This document shows positions 50,058-57,489 of a DNA stretch of 64,000 bases, piece by piece. The stretch's first letter is position 1. Each line of letters starts with the position of its first letter. The stretch is from Larkinella soli. GTDB taxonomy: Bacteria > Bacteroidota > Bacteroidia > Cytophagales > Spirosomataceae. The notes under the pieces were generated by a model that saw nothing but the letters and a program-made list of their open reading frames with translations, was not told the origin of the DNA and searched no databases. The stretch lies in contig NZ_QTJY01000005.1 of NCBI RefSeq assembly GCF_003703975.1, positions 1 to 64,000 of the forward strand, read 5' to 3'. Position numbers and translations under genes: made by a program.

Positions 50058-50459
50058 TCAGAAGTCGATTTTCCGTCTTCCTTCCTTCACTTCCCGGCGT
50101 TTCCGTTTCTCTCCCAGCCGCTCCTCCTTCGAGGCTTTGGTCGGTTTGGTGACCCGGCGCGGTTTAGGCTTCTCGAAGGCTTTCCGGATGAGTTGACAGA
50201 ACTTTTCGGTCACCTTGTCGCGGTTGGCGAGCTGCGACCGTTCGGTCTGGTGATACAGCACCAGTACGCCCTCCGTGGTCAGTTTGCCGGCCAGCTTTTC
50301 CAGCAATACCGCCTTTTCTTCCTCACCCAGCAGGGCCGAGTTCGGAACGTCGAAATACAGCTCCGCCTTGGTCGAAACCTTATTGACGTTCTGACCGCCT
50401 TTGCCGCCACTGCGGGCAAACTGAAACTGCAATTCCGGAAAAAGTCGTGTGGGGTCCAT
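50058..50459 (-). CDS. arfB: Alternative ribosome-rescue factor ArfB (YaeJ)
   Basis: 133-aa peptidyl-tRNA hydrolase that rescues ribosomes stalled on messages without a stop codon. The release-factor GGQ motif is at residues 21-23 within FARSGGKGGQNVNKV. The C-terminal tail is basic and disordered (KPKPRRVTKP, EKRKRREVKEGRRK), as needed to enter the empty mRNA channel. Length and order are typical. It is transcribed divergently from the small-protein array. Confidence 0.95.
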   Translation of the reverse strand: MDPTRLFPELQFQFARSGGKGGQNVNKVSTKAELYFDVPNSALLGEEEKAVLLEKLAGKLTTEGVLVLYHQTERSQLANRDKVTEKFCQLIRKAFEKPKPRRVTKPTKASKEERLGEKRKRREVKEGRRKIDF

Positions 50460-50505
50460 GCGCGTTACGGCCGGTTTGTTTAATCATTTTTATCCAAATA
50501 CCGGC

Positions 50506-50513
50506 CAAAGGTA
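50506..50513 (-). promoter_or_regulatory. TAnnTTTG -7 box for arfB
   Basis: TACCTTTG on the minus strand, perfect match about 47 nt upstream of arfB, within the divergent gap with the array. Confidence 0.45.
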
Positions 50514-50582
50514 CAAACAATCGAACAGGCTCAGGGTTCTTTCATACTACAACCGCCCGACGAATACCAAACAGGCAACGAC

Positions 50583-50918
50583 ATGGCACACCACGAAAAA
50601 ATCGATACGATGCTCGACGATACCAACCAGGCGCTCGGCGGAGGGGCCCCCTCGTCGACCACGGCCGAGGGCGTCAATCTGGTAGAAGACTGGATCGTGA
50701 TCCTCCGAACCCAGCCCGAATGGACCACGGTCGTTCCGGCGCTCGAACAGCTTCGGGATGCCCTCGACGGTGACGACCTGGTGGCGGTTCAGCGACTGCT
50801 GAAAGACATCGCCGACCAGACGGCCGTCATTGCCACAAACGCCACCGGCGACAGTCGTCACGGCCTCAACCAACTGGTCGAAAACCTTCGGGATTTCAGC
50901 CGGGCCATGGCCAAATAA
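50583..50918 (+). CDS. Small helical paralogue 1 of the pfkB-linked array
   Basis: 111-aa acidic, cysteine-free, cytoplasmic-type protein with no known family. It is the first of six tandem relatives. The shared pattern is an N-terminal helix, then G-x-x-L-[VI]-x-x-W-[IL] (here GVNLVEDWIVIL), a helix LEQLRDAL, a helix VQRLLKDIADQT and a final helix LNQLVENLRDFSRAM. It should fold as a small helical bundle. It opens the operon, 123 bp from divergent arfB, and is followed after 31 bp by the second member. Confidence 0.8.
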   Translation: MAHHEKIDTMLDDTNQALGGGAPSSTTAEGVNLVEDWIVILRTQPEWTTVVPALEQLRDALDGDDLVAVQRLLKDIADQTAVIATNATGDSRHGLNQLVENLRDFSRAMAK

Positions 50919-50949
50919 ACGAAACACCTTAAACGAAGTTATACAGATC

Positions 50950-51516
50950 ATGGCATCTCAGCCCTCAACCCAGCTGATCAACACCACGACGCAGGTATTC
51001 AACGGCGCCGTTTCCTCCGTTTCCCCCCAGGACGGTATCTCGCTGATCGACAACTGGATCACGGCCATTCGCAGCGGTGGAGACAACGGAAACGCCCAGC
51101 AGGTGGCCGGAACGCTCCAGGAACTGAAAAACCTGCTCCAGGCCGGTAACCCCGATACCCAGCAGATCAAGGAAACCCTGCATAACCTGGCTTCCCAGAC
51201 GGAAGACGCGGCCCAATCGGCCGATGAGGTGATCGAACCGCAACTCAACCAGCTGGCCAAGTCCCTGCGGTCCTTCGGACACCTGATTGCCGGGGAGCCC
51301 CATGAAGGCGCCGGCGAGGAGGATTTCATGCAGGGCCGCGGGCAGATATTCACCCAGACCGGCACCGGCAGCGCGGCCGGCAACGCGGGTGCCCCGGAAA
51401 TGGGCACCGGTGCCACAGCCGCAGGCGCCCCGGATTCCGGACCGAGTGAGCCTACCGGCGCCGGCCCCGAACGCAGTTCGACCGGCGAGGGCGGAGGCAA
51501 CAGCCGGCAGCTGTAA
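50950..51516 (+). CDS. Small helical paralogue 2, with a long disordered tail
   Basis: 188-aa member of the array. Residues 1 to about 112 are the common module: TQLINTTTQVF, SPQDGISLIDNWI, LQELKNLLQAGNPD, IKETLHNLASQTED and LNQLAKSLRSFGHLI. Residues about 113-188 are a unique low-complexity tail of Gly, Ala, Ser, Thr and Pro (FTQTGTGSAAGNAG, PSEPTGAGPERSSTGEG). It is the only member with such a tail, which could serve as linker or scaffold segment. The start is supported by alignment with the other copies. No cysteine or export signal is seen. Confidence 0.8.
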   Translation: MASQPSTQLINTTTQVFNGAVSSVSPQDGISLIDNWITAIRSGGDNGNAQQVAGTLQELKNLLQAGNPDTQQIKETLHNLASQTEDAAQSADEVIEPQLNQLAKSLRSFGHLIAGEPHEGAGEEDFMQGRGQIFTQTGTGSAAGNAGAPEMGTGATAAGAPDSGPSEPTGAGPERSSTGEGGGNSRQL

Positions 51517-51588
51517 AGACGTCGGGGCCGGATCGAAAGCGGTTCCGACCTCACTAATTAGTTCGTATATTCACAATAGTTACAACGT

Positions 51589-51942
51589 ATGGCAAACCAA
51601 CATTCTCAGGCTCCGCACGCCAACGCCGTGACGCTGATCGATTCGACGATGCAGTCGTTCGACGGCGGGCCGCTTTCTATTTCAAGCCAGGAAGGGCTGT
51701 CGCTCATCAACGACTGGCTTCATTCCCTTAAAACCTCCGAAGCCGACAACATTGCCGGAACGCTCCAGAAACTGAAAGCCGCTTTGCAGGAGCCCATGAT
51801 CGACAATGTTCACGTCAAAAACATTCTGCTGGGCCTGGCCGAGCAGACCGAACGCTGGGTCCCGCAGGCGGGCGGAGAATTCCCGGCCCGGCTTCAGAAC
51901 CTGGCCACGGCTTTAAGGAACTTCGGAAACCAACTAGCGTAA
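51589..51942 (+). CDS. Small helical paralogue 3
   Basis: 117-aa member of the array. The common module is complete: NAVTLIDSTMQSFDGGPLSIS, SQEGLSLINDWLHSL, GTLQKLKAALQEP, VKNILLGLAEQTER and LQNLATALRNFGNQLA. Relative to copy 2 it has a few extra residues at the N-terminus and lacks the GNPD turn (EPMID instead). It is cytoplasmic by lack of a signal peptide. The function is unknown. The gene is separated from copy 4 by a palindromic repeat. Confidence 0.8.
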   Translation: MANQHSQAPHANAVTLIDSTMQSFDGGPLSISSQEGLSLINDWLHSLKTSEADNIAGTLQKLKAALQEPMIDNVHVKNILLGLAEQTERWVPQAGGEFPARLQNLATALRNFGNQLA

Positions 51943-51954
51943 TCAATTTTTGAA

Positions 51955-52048
51955 TAAATGAATTGTTGAATGATTGAATGAAGCTTCGCGGTGCTCAGAA
52001 TGGCAGCGCTTATTCAACAATTCAATCATTCAACAACTCAACAATTTG
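51955..52048. repeat. ATTGTTGAATG palindromic repeat, copy 2
   Basis: TTGTTGAATGATTGAAT (51963-51979) pairs with ATTCAATCATTCAACAA (52020-52036). The centre, read on the minus strand, contains GCGCTGCC, ATTCTG and GCGAAGC in the same order as copy 1 at 13569. It is inserted between two members of the paralogue array. Confidence 0.85.
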
Positions 52049-52055
52049 TCCTCTC

Positions 52056-52394
52056 ATGCCTTCGAACGCACTAACCCAGACCACCATACGAGCGACGCTC
52101 AGCACCTTGCAGGGAGACGGCCCTGCCGATGTTTCACCCCGCGACGGTCTATCGATTATCGATGACTGGCTGAAGGTCATCGGCGAGTCGCAGCCGGCGG
52201 CTACGCTTCGGCAGGAACTGATGCAGCTCCGGTCCATGCTGATGATGCCCAATCCCGACACGGACCAGCTGAAGCAGTTGCTCGGCAATCTGTCCTACCG
52301 GACTCATATGCTGGCGCAGAACCTGGAGGGCCCCTGGGTTAACGACCTGGAACAGATCGCCCAGGCGCTGAATGATTTCGGTAACCAACTATAA
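52056..52394 (+). CDS. Small helical paralogue 4
   Basis: 112-aa member of the array with the module TTIRATLSTLQGDGPADVSP, RDGLSIIDDWLKVI, LMQLRSMLMMPNPDTDQLKQ, LLGNLSYRTHMLAQ and LEQIAQALNDFGNQL. The helix 4 ending FGNQL is identical to that of copy 3, suggesting a fairly recent duplication or conversion. Its start codon lies 7 bp beyond the palindromic repeat, which may now form its leader. No domain is recognised. Confidence 0.8.
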   Translation: MPSNALTQTTIRATLSTLQGDGPADVSPRDGLSIIDDWLKVIGESQPAATLRQELMQLRSMLMMPNPDTDQLKQLLGNLSYRTHMLAQNLEGPWVNDLEQIAQALNDFGNQL

Positions 52395-52404
52395 GACAGT
52401 AACC

Positions 52405-52734
52405 ATGGAACAGCCTACGGAGCTTATTACAACGACCGTTACTTCTCTGAACGACGGCGGGATTACCAGCATCATCCCGCCCGACGCGTTTCCGCTGCTC
52501 GATCAGTGGCTCGACACGCTGGAACCTTCCGGCCAGACGCAGCAGATCATCACCTCGCTCAACGATCTGAAAAGCCAGATCGACAGCGGCAACCCCGATG
52601 CGGTGGTGGTCCGTACGATCCTGCTCGACCTTTCGGACCAGACGAGCGTGCTGGCGTCCAACGCCGACGCGGACCTGCGCCGGCCACTGGCCGATCTGGC
52701 CGACGCGATCCAGACGCTGGCCACCTCTTTGTAA
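52405..52734 (+). CDS. Small helical paralogue 5
   Basis: 109-aa member of the array: TELITTTVTSLNDGGITSII, PPDAFPLLDQWLDTL, LNDLKSQIDSGNPDAVVVRT, ILLDLSDQTSVLASNADADL and LADLADAIQTLATSL. The SGNPD turn is shared with copies 2 and 4, and the ASNAD segment recalls ATNATGD of copy 1. It starts 10 bp after copy 4, consistent with co-translation. It is acidic, cysteine-free and lacks an export signal. Confidence 0.8.
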   Translation: MEQPTELITTTVTSLNDGGITSIIPPDAFPLLDQWLDTLEPSGQTQQIITSLNDLKSQIDSGNPDAVVVRTILLDLSDQTSVLASNADADLRRPLADLADAIQTLATSL

Positions 52735-52769
52735 ATCCGGCGCTTTCCGCCTAATATTGCTTTCATCTT

Positions 52770-53120
52770 ATGGCTACCCACTCTCAAACGATGGAGCTGC
52801 TCGACCGGACGCTCGACGCGCTCAGCCAGGACCCGGCTTCCAGGGCAGTGAACGACGGAAAAAGTCTGATTGCGCCCTGGATCGGTATTCTGAATGAAGC
52901 TGAAAACACCCGCCCGATGGCCGAAAAACTGTCGGAATTGCAGAAGGCCGTCGAAAACTCCGCCGGTTCGGACACGATCCAGCCGATTCTGAAGGACCTG
53001 GGTACGGCCGTGCTGGAATTCGGCGCTGAAATCGGCCCGGAAGGCGAACTGACGATTCTGATGAGGAACCTCGGGCAGGCGCTCACGACTTTGGGAGACC
53101 AACTTGTACCCACTTCATGA
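52770..53120 (+). CDS. Small helical paralogue 6 (most divergent)
   Basis: 116-aa protein that keeps the array pattern only loosely: TMELLDRTLDALSQ, NDGKSLIAPWIGIL, KLSELQKAVENSAGSD, ILKDLGTAVLEF and LMRNLGQALTTLGDQL. The G-x-x-LI-x-x-W-I motif and the final helix match best. Its stop codon overlaps the ATG of pfkB by 4 nt (ATGA), so it is translationally coupled to a glycolytic kinase. This is the strongest hint about the context in which the array works. Confidence 0.75.
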   Translation: MATHSQTMELLDRTLDALSQDPASRAVNDGKSLIAPWIGILNEAENTRPMAEKLSELQKAVENSAGSDTIQPILKDLGTAVLEFGAEIGPEGELTILMRNLGQALTTLGDQLVPTS

Positions 53121-54088
53121 CCTACCCCATCATCACGCTTACGCTCAACCCGGCGGTTGATAAAAGTACGACGGTCGATTATTTCGTAGCCGAACAGAAA
53201 CTGCGCTGCTCGACGCCCCGCTACGACGCGGGCGGAGGGGGGCTGAACGTTTCAAAAGCCCTGAAACGCCTGGGCGGACGGTCGCTGGCGTTCTTCTCGT
53301 CGGGAGGCCCTTCCGGCCAGCTGCTTCAGGATCTTCTGAAAAAGGAAGGCATCGACTTCCGGATCATCGCCACGCAGGAATGGACCCGGGAGAACTTCAT
53401 CGTTACCGAAACCCGCACTAACGCGCAATACCGCTTCGGCCTGCCCGGCCCGACGCTGACGGCTGCCGAGGCCGACGCTCTGCTGACGGCCCTGCGTGAA
53501 CTGCCTGCCCGACCCGAGTACGTCGTTGCCAGCGGAAGCCTCCCTCCCGGTCTGCCCGATGACTTTTATGGCCGCATCGCCCGGGAGGTACGCAGCCTCG
53601 GTGCCCGTTTTATTCTGGATACCTCCGGCGAACCGCTCCGGCTGGCCGCTAACGAAGGGGTGTACCTGCTGAAACCGAACCTCGGCGAACTGAGCAAGCT
53701 GGCCGGGGTCGAAAAACTCGAAGCGGATGACGTCGACGATGCGGCCAAAGCCATTATTGCCCGCGGAGATTGTGAAGTAGTGGTCGTTTCGCTGGGGCCT
53801 TCGGGGGCGTTGTATGTCACAAAAGACCAGTGCGAACACGTGCCGGCCCCGATGGTGAAGAAACTGAGTACGGTCGGCGCCGGCGACAGCATGGTGGCCG
53901 GCATGACCTGGGCGCTCTCTCAGGGCAAAACCTTCGGGGAAATGGTCCGGCTCGGGGTGGCCTGCGGATCGGCCGCGACCATGAACCCCGGCACTGAACT
54001 CTTCAAAAAAGCGGACGTCGACCGCCTGCTCGACTGGATCAACCAGTATGGAAGCCGGTATCAGTCCCTTCCCAGCCAACTCGAATAA
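53117..54088 (+). CDS. pfkB: 6-phosphofructokinase II (PfkB)
   Basis: 323-aa PfkB/ribokinase-fold kinase that phosphorylates fructose 6-phosphate in glycolysis. It follows E. coli Pfk-2 closely in motif order: LTLNPAVD at the start, KLRC then GGGGLNVSKALKRLGG (substrate and dimer region), WTRENF, YRFGLPGP, ASGSLPPG and the ATP/catalytic block TVGAGDSMVAGM with catalytic Asp257. A 1-phosphofructokinase role is less likely because of the Pfk-2-type blocks. The start overlaps the last member of the small-protein array. Confidence 0.92.
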   Translation: MTYPIITLTLNPAVDKSTTVDYFVAEQKLRCSTPRYDAGGGGLNVSKALKRLGGRSLAFFSSGGPSGQLLQDLLKKEGIDFRIIATQEWTRENFIVTETRTNAQYRFGLPGPTLTAAEADALLTALRELPARPEYVVASGSLPPGLPDDFYGRIAREVRSLGARFILDTSGEPLRLAANEGVYLLKPNLGELSKLAGVEKLEADDVDDAAKAIIARGDCEVVVVSLGPSGALYVTKDQCEHVPAPMVKKLSTVGAGDSMVAGMTWALSQGKTFGEMVRLGVACGSAATMNPGTELFKKADVDRLLDWINQYGSRYQSLPSQLE

Positions 54089-54105
54089 GCGGGCTGGTTT
54101 CCGGT

Positions 54106-54576
54106 TCACAAATCGATCTGCATCCGGATGTTCGACCGACGGTAGGGCGACGGAATGAGGTCGACCTGCCGGAAACCGGCTTTTCTATACAGTTCGATGG
54201 CGGGCGTCAGGACGGTATTCGACTCCAGAAACACCTGCCGGGCGCCCATCCGCCGGGCTTCCTCTACGGCATGCAGGCACAGTTTTTTGCCGATCTGCTT
54301 TCCCTGCGCTCTGGGCGCGACGGCCATTTTCACGAGTTCGAACACCCCGTCGCCCGCGTTCAGCAGGGCACAGGTGCCGACGACCTCACCCTCGTACCGC
54401 GCGAAGAAAACCCGCCCTCCCCGGCTGAGAATATATCCCTCCGGATCACCGAGGGCCTTTCGATCCGGTTCCTCCACCTTGAAATACATTTCGATCCACT
54501 CCAGATTCAGGTCCCGGAAGGCATCGCGGTAAGCAGGGTCATAATCGATAATTTCGGTCTCGTCGTCCGGCTTCAT
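54106..54576 (-). CDS. GNAT acetyltransferase
   Basis: 156-aa acetyl-CoA-dependent acetyltransferase. The core motifs are EVVGTCALLNAGDGVFELVKMAV, the acetyl-CoA loop RAQGKQIGKKL (Q/RxxGxG/A) and FLESNTVLTPAIELYRKAGF (motif B). The sequence is like MarR-associated or amino-acid-type GNATs. The substrate is unknown. Its ATG overlaps the stop of the upstream FG-GAP gene by 4 nt, so they are co-translated although functionally unrelated at first sight. Confidence 0.88.
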   Translation of the reverse strand: MKPDDETEIIDYDPAYRDAFRDLNLEWIEMYFKVEEPDRKALGDPEGYILSRGGRVFFARYEGEVVGTCALLNAGDGVFELVKMAVAPRAQGKQIGKKLCLHAVEEARRMGARQVFLESNTVLTPAIELYRKAGFRQVDLIPSPYRRSNIRMQIDL

Positions 54577-55760
54577 CGCTGGTTCCAGTAGATAAGCACG
54601 TTCAGCGTTGCCCGGCCCGACGCGATCAGGTCGAGATCCCCGTCGTTGTCGAGGTCGGCGGCCTGGAGGTCCTCGCAGGCCATCATTACGCTGTCGTCGA
54701 GCGGGTATTCTTTCCAGGTCTGGAGGGTATTGTCCGGCACGAACAGCCGCACGCCCACCTTCTTGTCGGCATTCGGGTTTCGCCAGCCGACGGCCACCTG
54801 ATCCGAACCGAGCTTGAGAAAGTCGGCGCAGACCAGTGCGTGGCCCTGGCTCAGCTGCTCGGTGAGCGTCTGCTGCACGCCGTACATCAACTGATTCGGG
54901 GCATCGGCGATGGGGCCGTTTTTATAAACCACCAGTTTATTGCCGTGCATGGGTTCGACGGAAGCCACGAACGGCACCTTCCGGTCCCCCTGAAATCCCC
55001 GCCGAACCTCACCCATGCCGTTGCCCGCGCCGATCCATCGGTCGACGGGCATCCAGCGCCCGTTCCGGTAGGCGACCTGTTTACCGCCTTCCTTACTGCC
55101 GATGAGCATCCGGGTTTCCCCGGCGTCTTCCCAGATTTCAAAGTTGTGGGTCATGTGCAGCGCCGAATCCACCATCATCCTTTTCCAGGGTTTCCGGACA
55201 TCTTTGGGCGGCTCGTAGGCCAGCACCCGCACGCCCCGACCCTCGCCGTTTTTGTTACCCAGCCCATGCAGCGGCACCACGATCAGCTGATACTGGTTAT
55301 TCCCGACCCTGGCCCAGCGCATCCGGTGCGTCGTGATCTCGTGATGCAGCCGGACCGGCTCCCAGGTCTGGGTAGGATCTTTCGGGCGGATGAGGTAGAA
55401 TACCGCCCCGGATTTGGTGGTGTCGTTCGTTTCGGAAGGATTCCAGCCTGCTCCGACGGCCACCTCGACGCGGCCGTCGCCGTCGATGTCGCGGGCGGCA
55501 ATGCAGACGTTATCCTGCGGGGTCAGATTGGCGGCCATCACGTGACGCTTCCAGGCATCACCGGCCTTGCCGGGGTTGCGGTACCAGACGAACTCCTTCT
55601 GGTCGGCCATCAGGATGTCCGGCTTCCGGTCGCCGTCGACGTCGCCGACGGCCAGGCCGTAGCCGATCGCGATCTGGTTATCGACGACCTGTATCTTAAA
55701 ATTAGGTGTCTGGGCGTAGAGCGGGCCGATCAGGAGCAGAAAAGTGATCAGGGTTCTCAT
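54573..55760 (-). CDS. Secreted FG-GAP/VCBS-repeat protein
   Basis: 395-aa exported protein with signal peptide (LITFLLLIGPLYAQ). It contains FG-GAP-type calcium-loop repeats: GLAVGDVDGDRKPDILMAD near residue 40, ARDIDGDGRVEVAVGAGW near 90 and LQAADLDNDGDLDLIASG near the C-terminus, so it probably forms an integrin-like propeller. Similar proteins appear in polysaccharide-related loci of Bacteroidota, but the role here is unknown. Confidence 0.85.
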   Translation of the reverse strand: MRTLITFLLLIGPLYAQTPNFKIQVVDNQIAIGYGLAVGDVDGDRKPDILMADQKEFVWYRNPGKAGDAWKRHVMAANLTPQDNVCIAARDIDGDGRVEVAVGAGWNPSETNDTTKSGAVFYLIRPKDPTQTWEPVRLHHEITTHRMRWARVGNNQYQLIVVPLHGLGNKNGEGRGVRVLAYEPPKDVRKPWKRMMVDSALHMTHNFEIWEDAGETRMLIGSKEGGKQVAYRNGRWMPVDRWIGAGNGMGEVRRGFQGDRKVPFVASVEPMHGNKLVVYKNGPIADAPNQLMYGVQQTLTEQLSQGHALVCADFLKLGSDQVAVGWRNPNADKKVGVRLFVPDNTLQTWKEYPLDDSVMMACEDLQAADLDNDGDLDLIASGRATLNVLIYWNQR

Positions 55761-55796
55761 CGGAAAGGAAGGGGGTTTGGAACGGATGTACTTTCC

Positions 55797-56693
55797 TCAA
55801 TATTCGGCAATCGGCGGGCCATTTTCAAGGGTTCGGCCCGAATCCTTCCTGCCGCTCCAGCGTTCACCCGGCCGCAGCACCCGGTACGGCGTTCCCTGCC
55901 GCCCGGCTTCCCGGACGAAGTGTTCGGGGTCTTCGGTATTGAATTCAAAGAGGTGATAGTGGTGCGGGATGACCAGGCCGGCGCCGATGACTCTGCCCAG
56001 CCGGGCGGCCTCTTCCGGGTTCAGATTGCCGGCCACGCGCCGTTCGGGTTTGTTGCCGTTGATCGGCAGAAATGCAATATCGACGGCGAAGGGCTTCAGA
56101 ACGTCCTCCATACCGTCGTACCACAGCGTATCACCACTGTGATAGACCGACCAGGGGCCGGCCTGGACCACGAAGCCCATGAACCGGCAGCGGCCCTGTT
56201 CGTCGCGCTCCAGCGCATTGTGAGCCGCCGGGACGCCGTGGACCGTAAAACCGGCGACCGATACCGTCTGCCCGTCGTTCAGGCCGAGGGGGAAAGCCGG
56301 GTCGCAGCGAAGGCGCTCGGTCACGAAGGCCCGGTTGGCTTCCGGGATGATGAACTGCGCCGTCGGGCCGGCGGCAAAGAGGGGTTGCAGGGTTTCGGCG
56401 TCGAGGTGGTCGGTGTGGTTATGGCTGGAGGTGACGAGGTCGATCATCGTCAGCCGTTCGGGGGCCACCACCCGTTCCGACATCCGCACGTGCGGCTTAT
56501 CGGTTCCGGCGTATTTCCGGGTCAGCGAATCCGACAGATAGGGGTCGAACAGCAGATGCCGGCCCTCCCACTGGAGCAGAAACCCACTCTGCCCCAACCA
56601 CCAGACGTGCAGGTGTCCGGGCTGCAAACGGGCGGCCTCGATGTCGGCCAGCAGCGCCTGATCTTTTTGAAAAGCAGGAATCAATTGCTTCAT
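55797..56693 (-). CDS. Metallo-beta-lactamase-fold hydrolase (UlaG-like)
   Basis: 298-aa MBL-fold protein. The metal-binding motif HNHTDHLD is near residue 92, additional ligands are in VYHSGDTLWYDG and PHHYHLF, and the N-terminal strand is VWWLGQSGFLLQWEGRHLLFDP. This pattern resembles the UlaG lactonase/YtnP-like branch that opens lactones or cleaves phospho-esters. No signal peptide is seen. It is transcribed alone, divergent from the PIN-domain pair. Confidence 0.88.
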   Translation of the reverse strand: MKQLIPAFQKDQALLADIEAARLQPGHLHVWWLGQSGFLLQWEGRHLLFDPYLSDSLTRKYAGTDKPHVRMSERVVAPERLTMIDLVTSSHNHTDHLDAETLQPLFAAGPTAQFIIPEANRAFVTERLRCDPAFPLGLNDGQTVSVAGFTVHGVPAAHNALERDEQGRCRFMGFVVQAGPWSVYHSGDTLWYDGMEDVLKPFAVDIAFLPINGNKPERRVAGNLNPEEAARLGRVIGAGLVIPHHYHLFEFNTEDPEHFVREAGRQGTPYRVLRPGERWSGRKDSGRTLENGPPIAEY

Positions 56694-56702
56694 GAATAAA
56701 GT

Positions 56703-56710
56703 TATCTTTG
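56703..56710 (+). promoter_or_regulatory. TAnnTTTG -7 box for the PIN-domain pair
   Basis: TATCTTTG, perfect match 22 nt upstream of the ATG at 56732. It argues against a start at the TTG (56708) inside the box. Confidence 0.55.
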
Positions 56711-56731
56711 TCGAAGCAAGTTACAGAAATC

Positions 56732-56998
56732 ATGATTGGGGTTAAAGACGCGGCCCACCAGGCCTATAATTACCTGAAAGAATTGTTACCAGGTATTCAG
56801 GATATTCTTCTGGAAGAAGTCGAAATGGACGAAGAAAGAAAGCACTGGCTGGTCACCCTCAGCTTTTTTATTAAACCCGAACGGCCGACCTCTCCCATTC
56901 TCAACCTTACCGGTTTTGAGAAGCAATATAAAACCTTTAAAATCGATGCCGATAATGGAGAGGTATTGTCAATGAAAATTAGAGAACTACAAAAGTGA
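56732..56998 (+). CDS. Small partner protein of a PIN-domain gene, putative antitoxin
   Basis: 88-aa protein of unknown family. An N-terminal helix (GVKDAAHQAYNYLKELLPG) leads into three or four beta-strands (DILLEEVEMDEERKHWLVTL, FFIKPERP, YKTFKIDADNGEVLSMKI), a shape unlike the common AbrB, MetJ or Phd antitoxins. The stop codon overlaps the GTG start of the PIN-domain gene (GTGA), the arrangement expected for a tightly coupled two-gene module. An antitoxin role is inferred only from that position and size. Confidence 0.65.
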   Translation: MIGVKDAAHQAYNYLKELLPGIQDILLEEVEMDEERKHWLVTLSFFIKPERPTSPILNLTGFEKQYKTFKIDADNGEVLSMKIRELQK

Positions 56999-57489
56999 CC
57001 AGACAGGAATTTTGGCAGTGCGAAGGGTTGCTTGTCGATACAAACATTCTAATCCTCATCGTCATTGGATATTTAGAACCGTCCCAGATCGGGAAAGATA
57101 AACGAACGAGCGCCTATACCCGGGAAGATTATTTCCTTCTGGTAGAATTTACCCGGTTTTTCAAAAAACTGGTTACTACCACGAATATTCTCACAGAGGT
57201 CAGCAATCTGATCGAAGGCTTGTCGTATAAAGGAAACCCAGTGCTTTCCGTTCTTCCTCACCTGATTGAAACTATTGAAGAACTCTCTTTCCCCAGTCGG
57301 CCTGTGATGAACGCCGAGACTCGTTTCTTCGCCAGGTTCGGCCTGAGCGATACGGTCTCGATGGCCTTCGCGAAGAAGAACTATCTAGTCCTGACGGATG
57401 ATCTGAAATTCTATTACTATCTGGAAAGCCAACACCTGCCGGCTCTGAATTTCAACCATTTGCGAACCAGTAGTTTACTGGGTCTGTAA
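56995..57489 (+). CDS. PIN-domain protein, putative toxin ribonuclease
   Basis: 164-aa protein starting with GTG. PIN-type acidic residues are well placed: Asp15 in LLVDTN, Glu68 in TEVSNL, Asp119 in GLSDTVSMA and Asp135/136 in LVLTDDLKFY. They would form the Mg-dependent RNase site. It is longer than VapC toxins (about 130 aa) because of an insert at about residues 28-60 (QIGKDKRTSAYTREDYFLLV). It is coupled to the upstream small protein and its 3' end overlaps the convergent glycosyltransferase by 15 bp. Lower GC than neighbours would suggest acquisition. Confidence 0.75.
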   Translation: MTRQEFWQCEGLLVDTNILILIVIGYLEPSQIGKDKRTSAYTREDYFLLVEFTRFFKKLVTTTNILTEVSNLIEGLSYKGNPVLSVLPHLIETIEELSFPSRPVMNAETRFFARFGLSDTVSMAFAKKNYLVLTDDLKFYYYLESQHLPALNFNHLRTSSLLGL

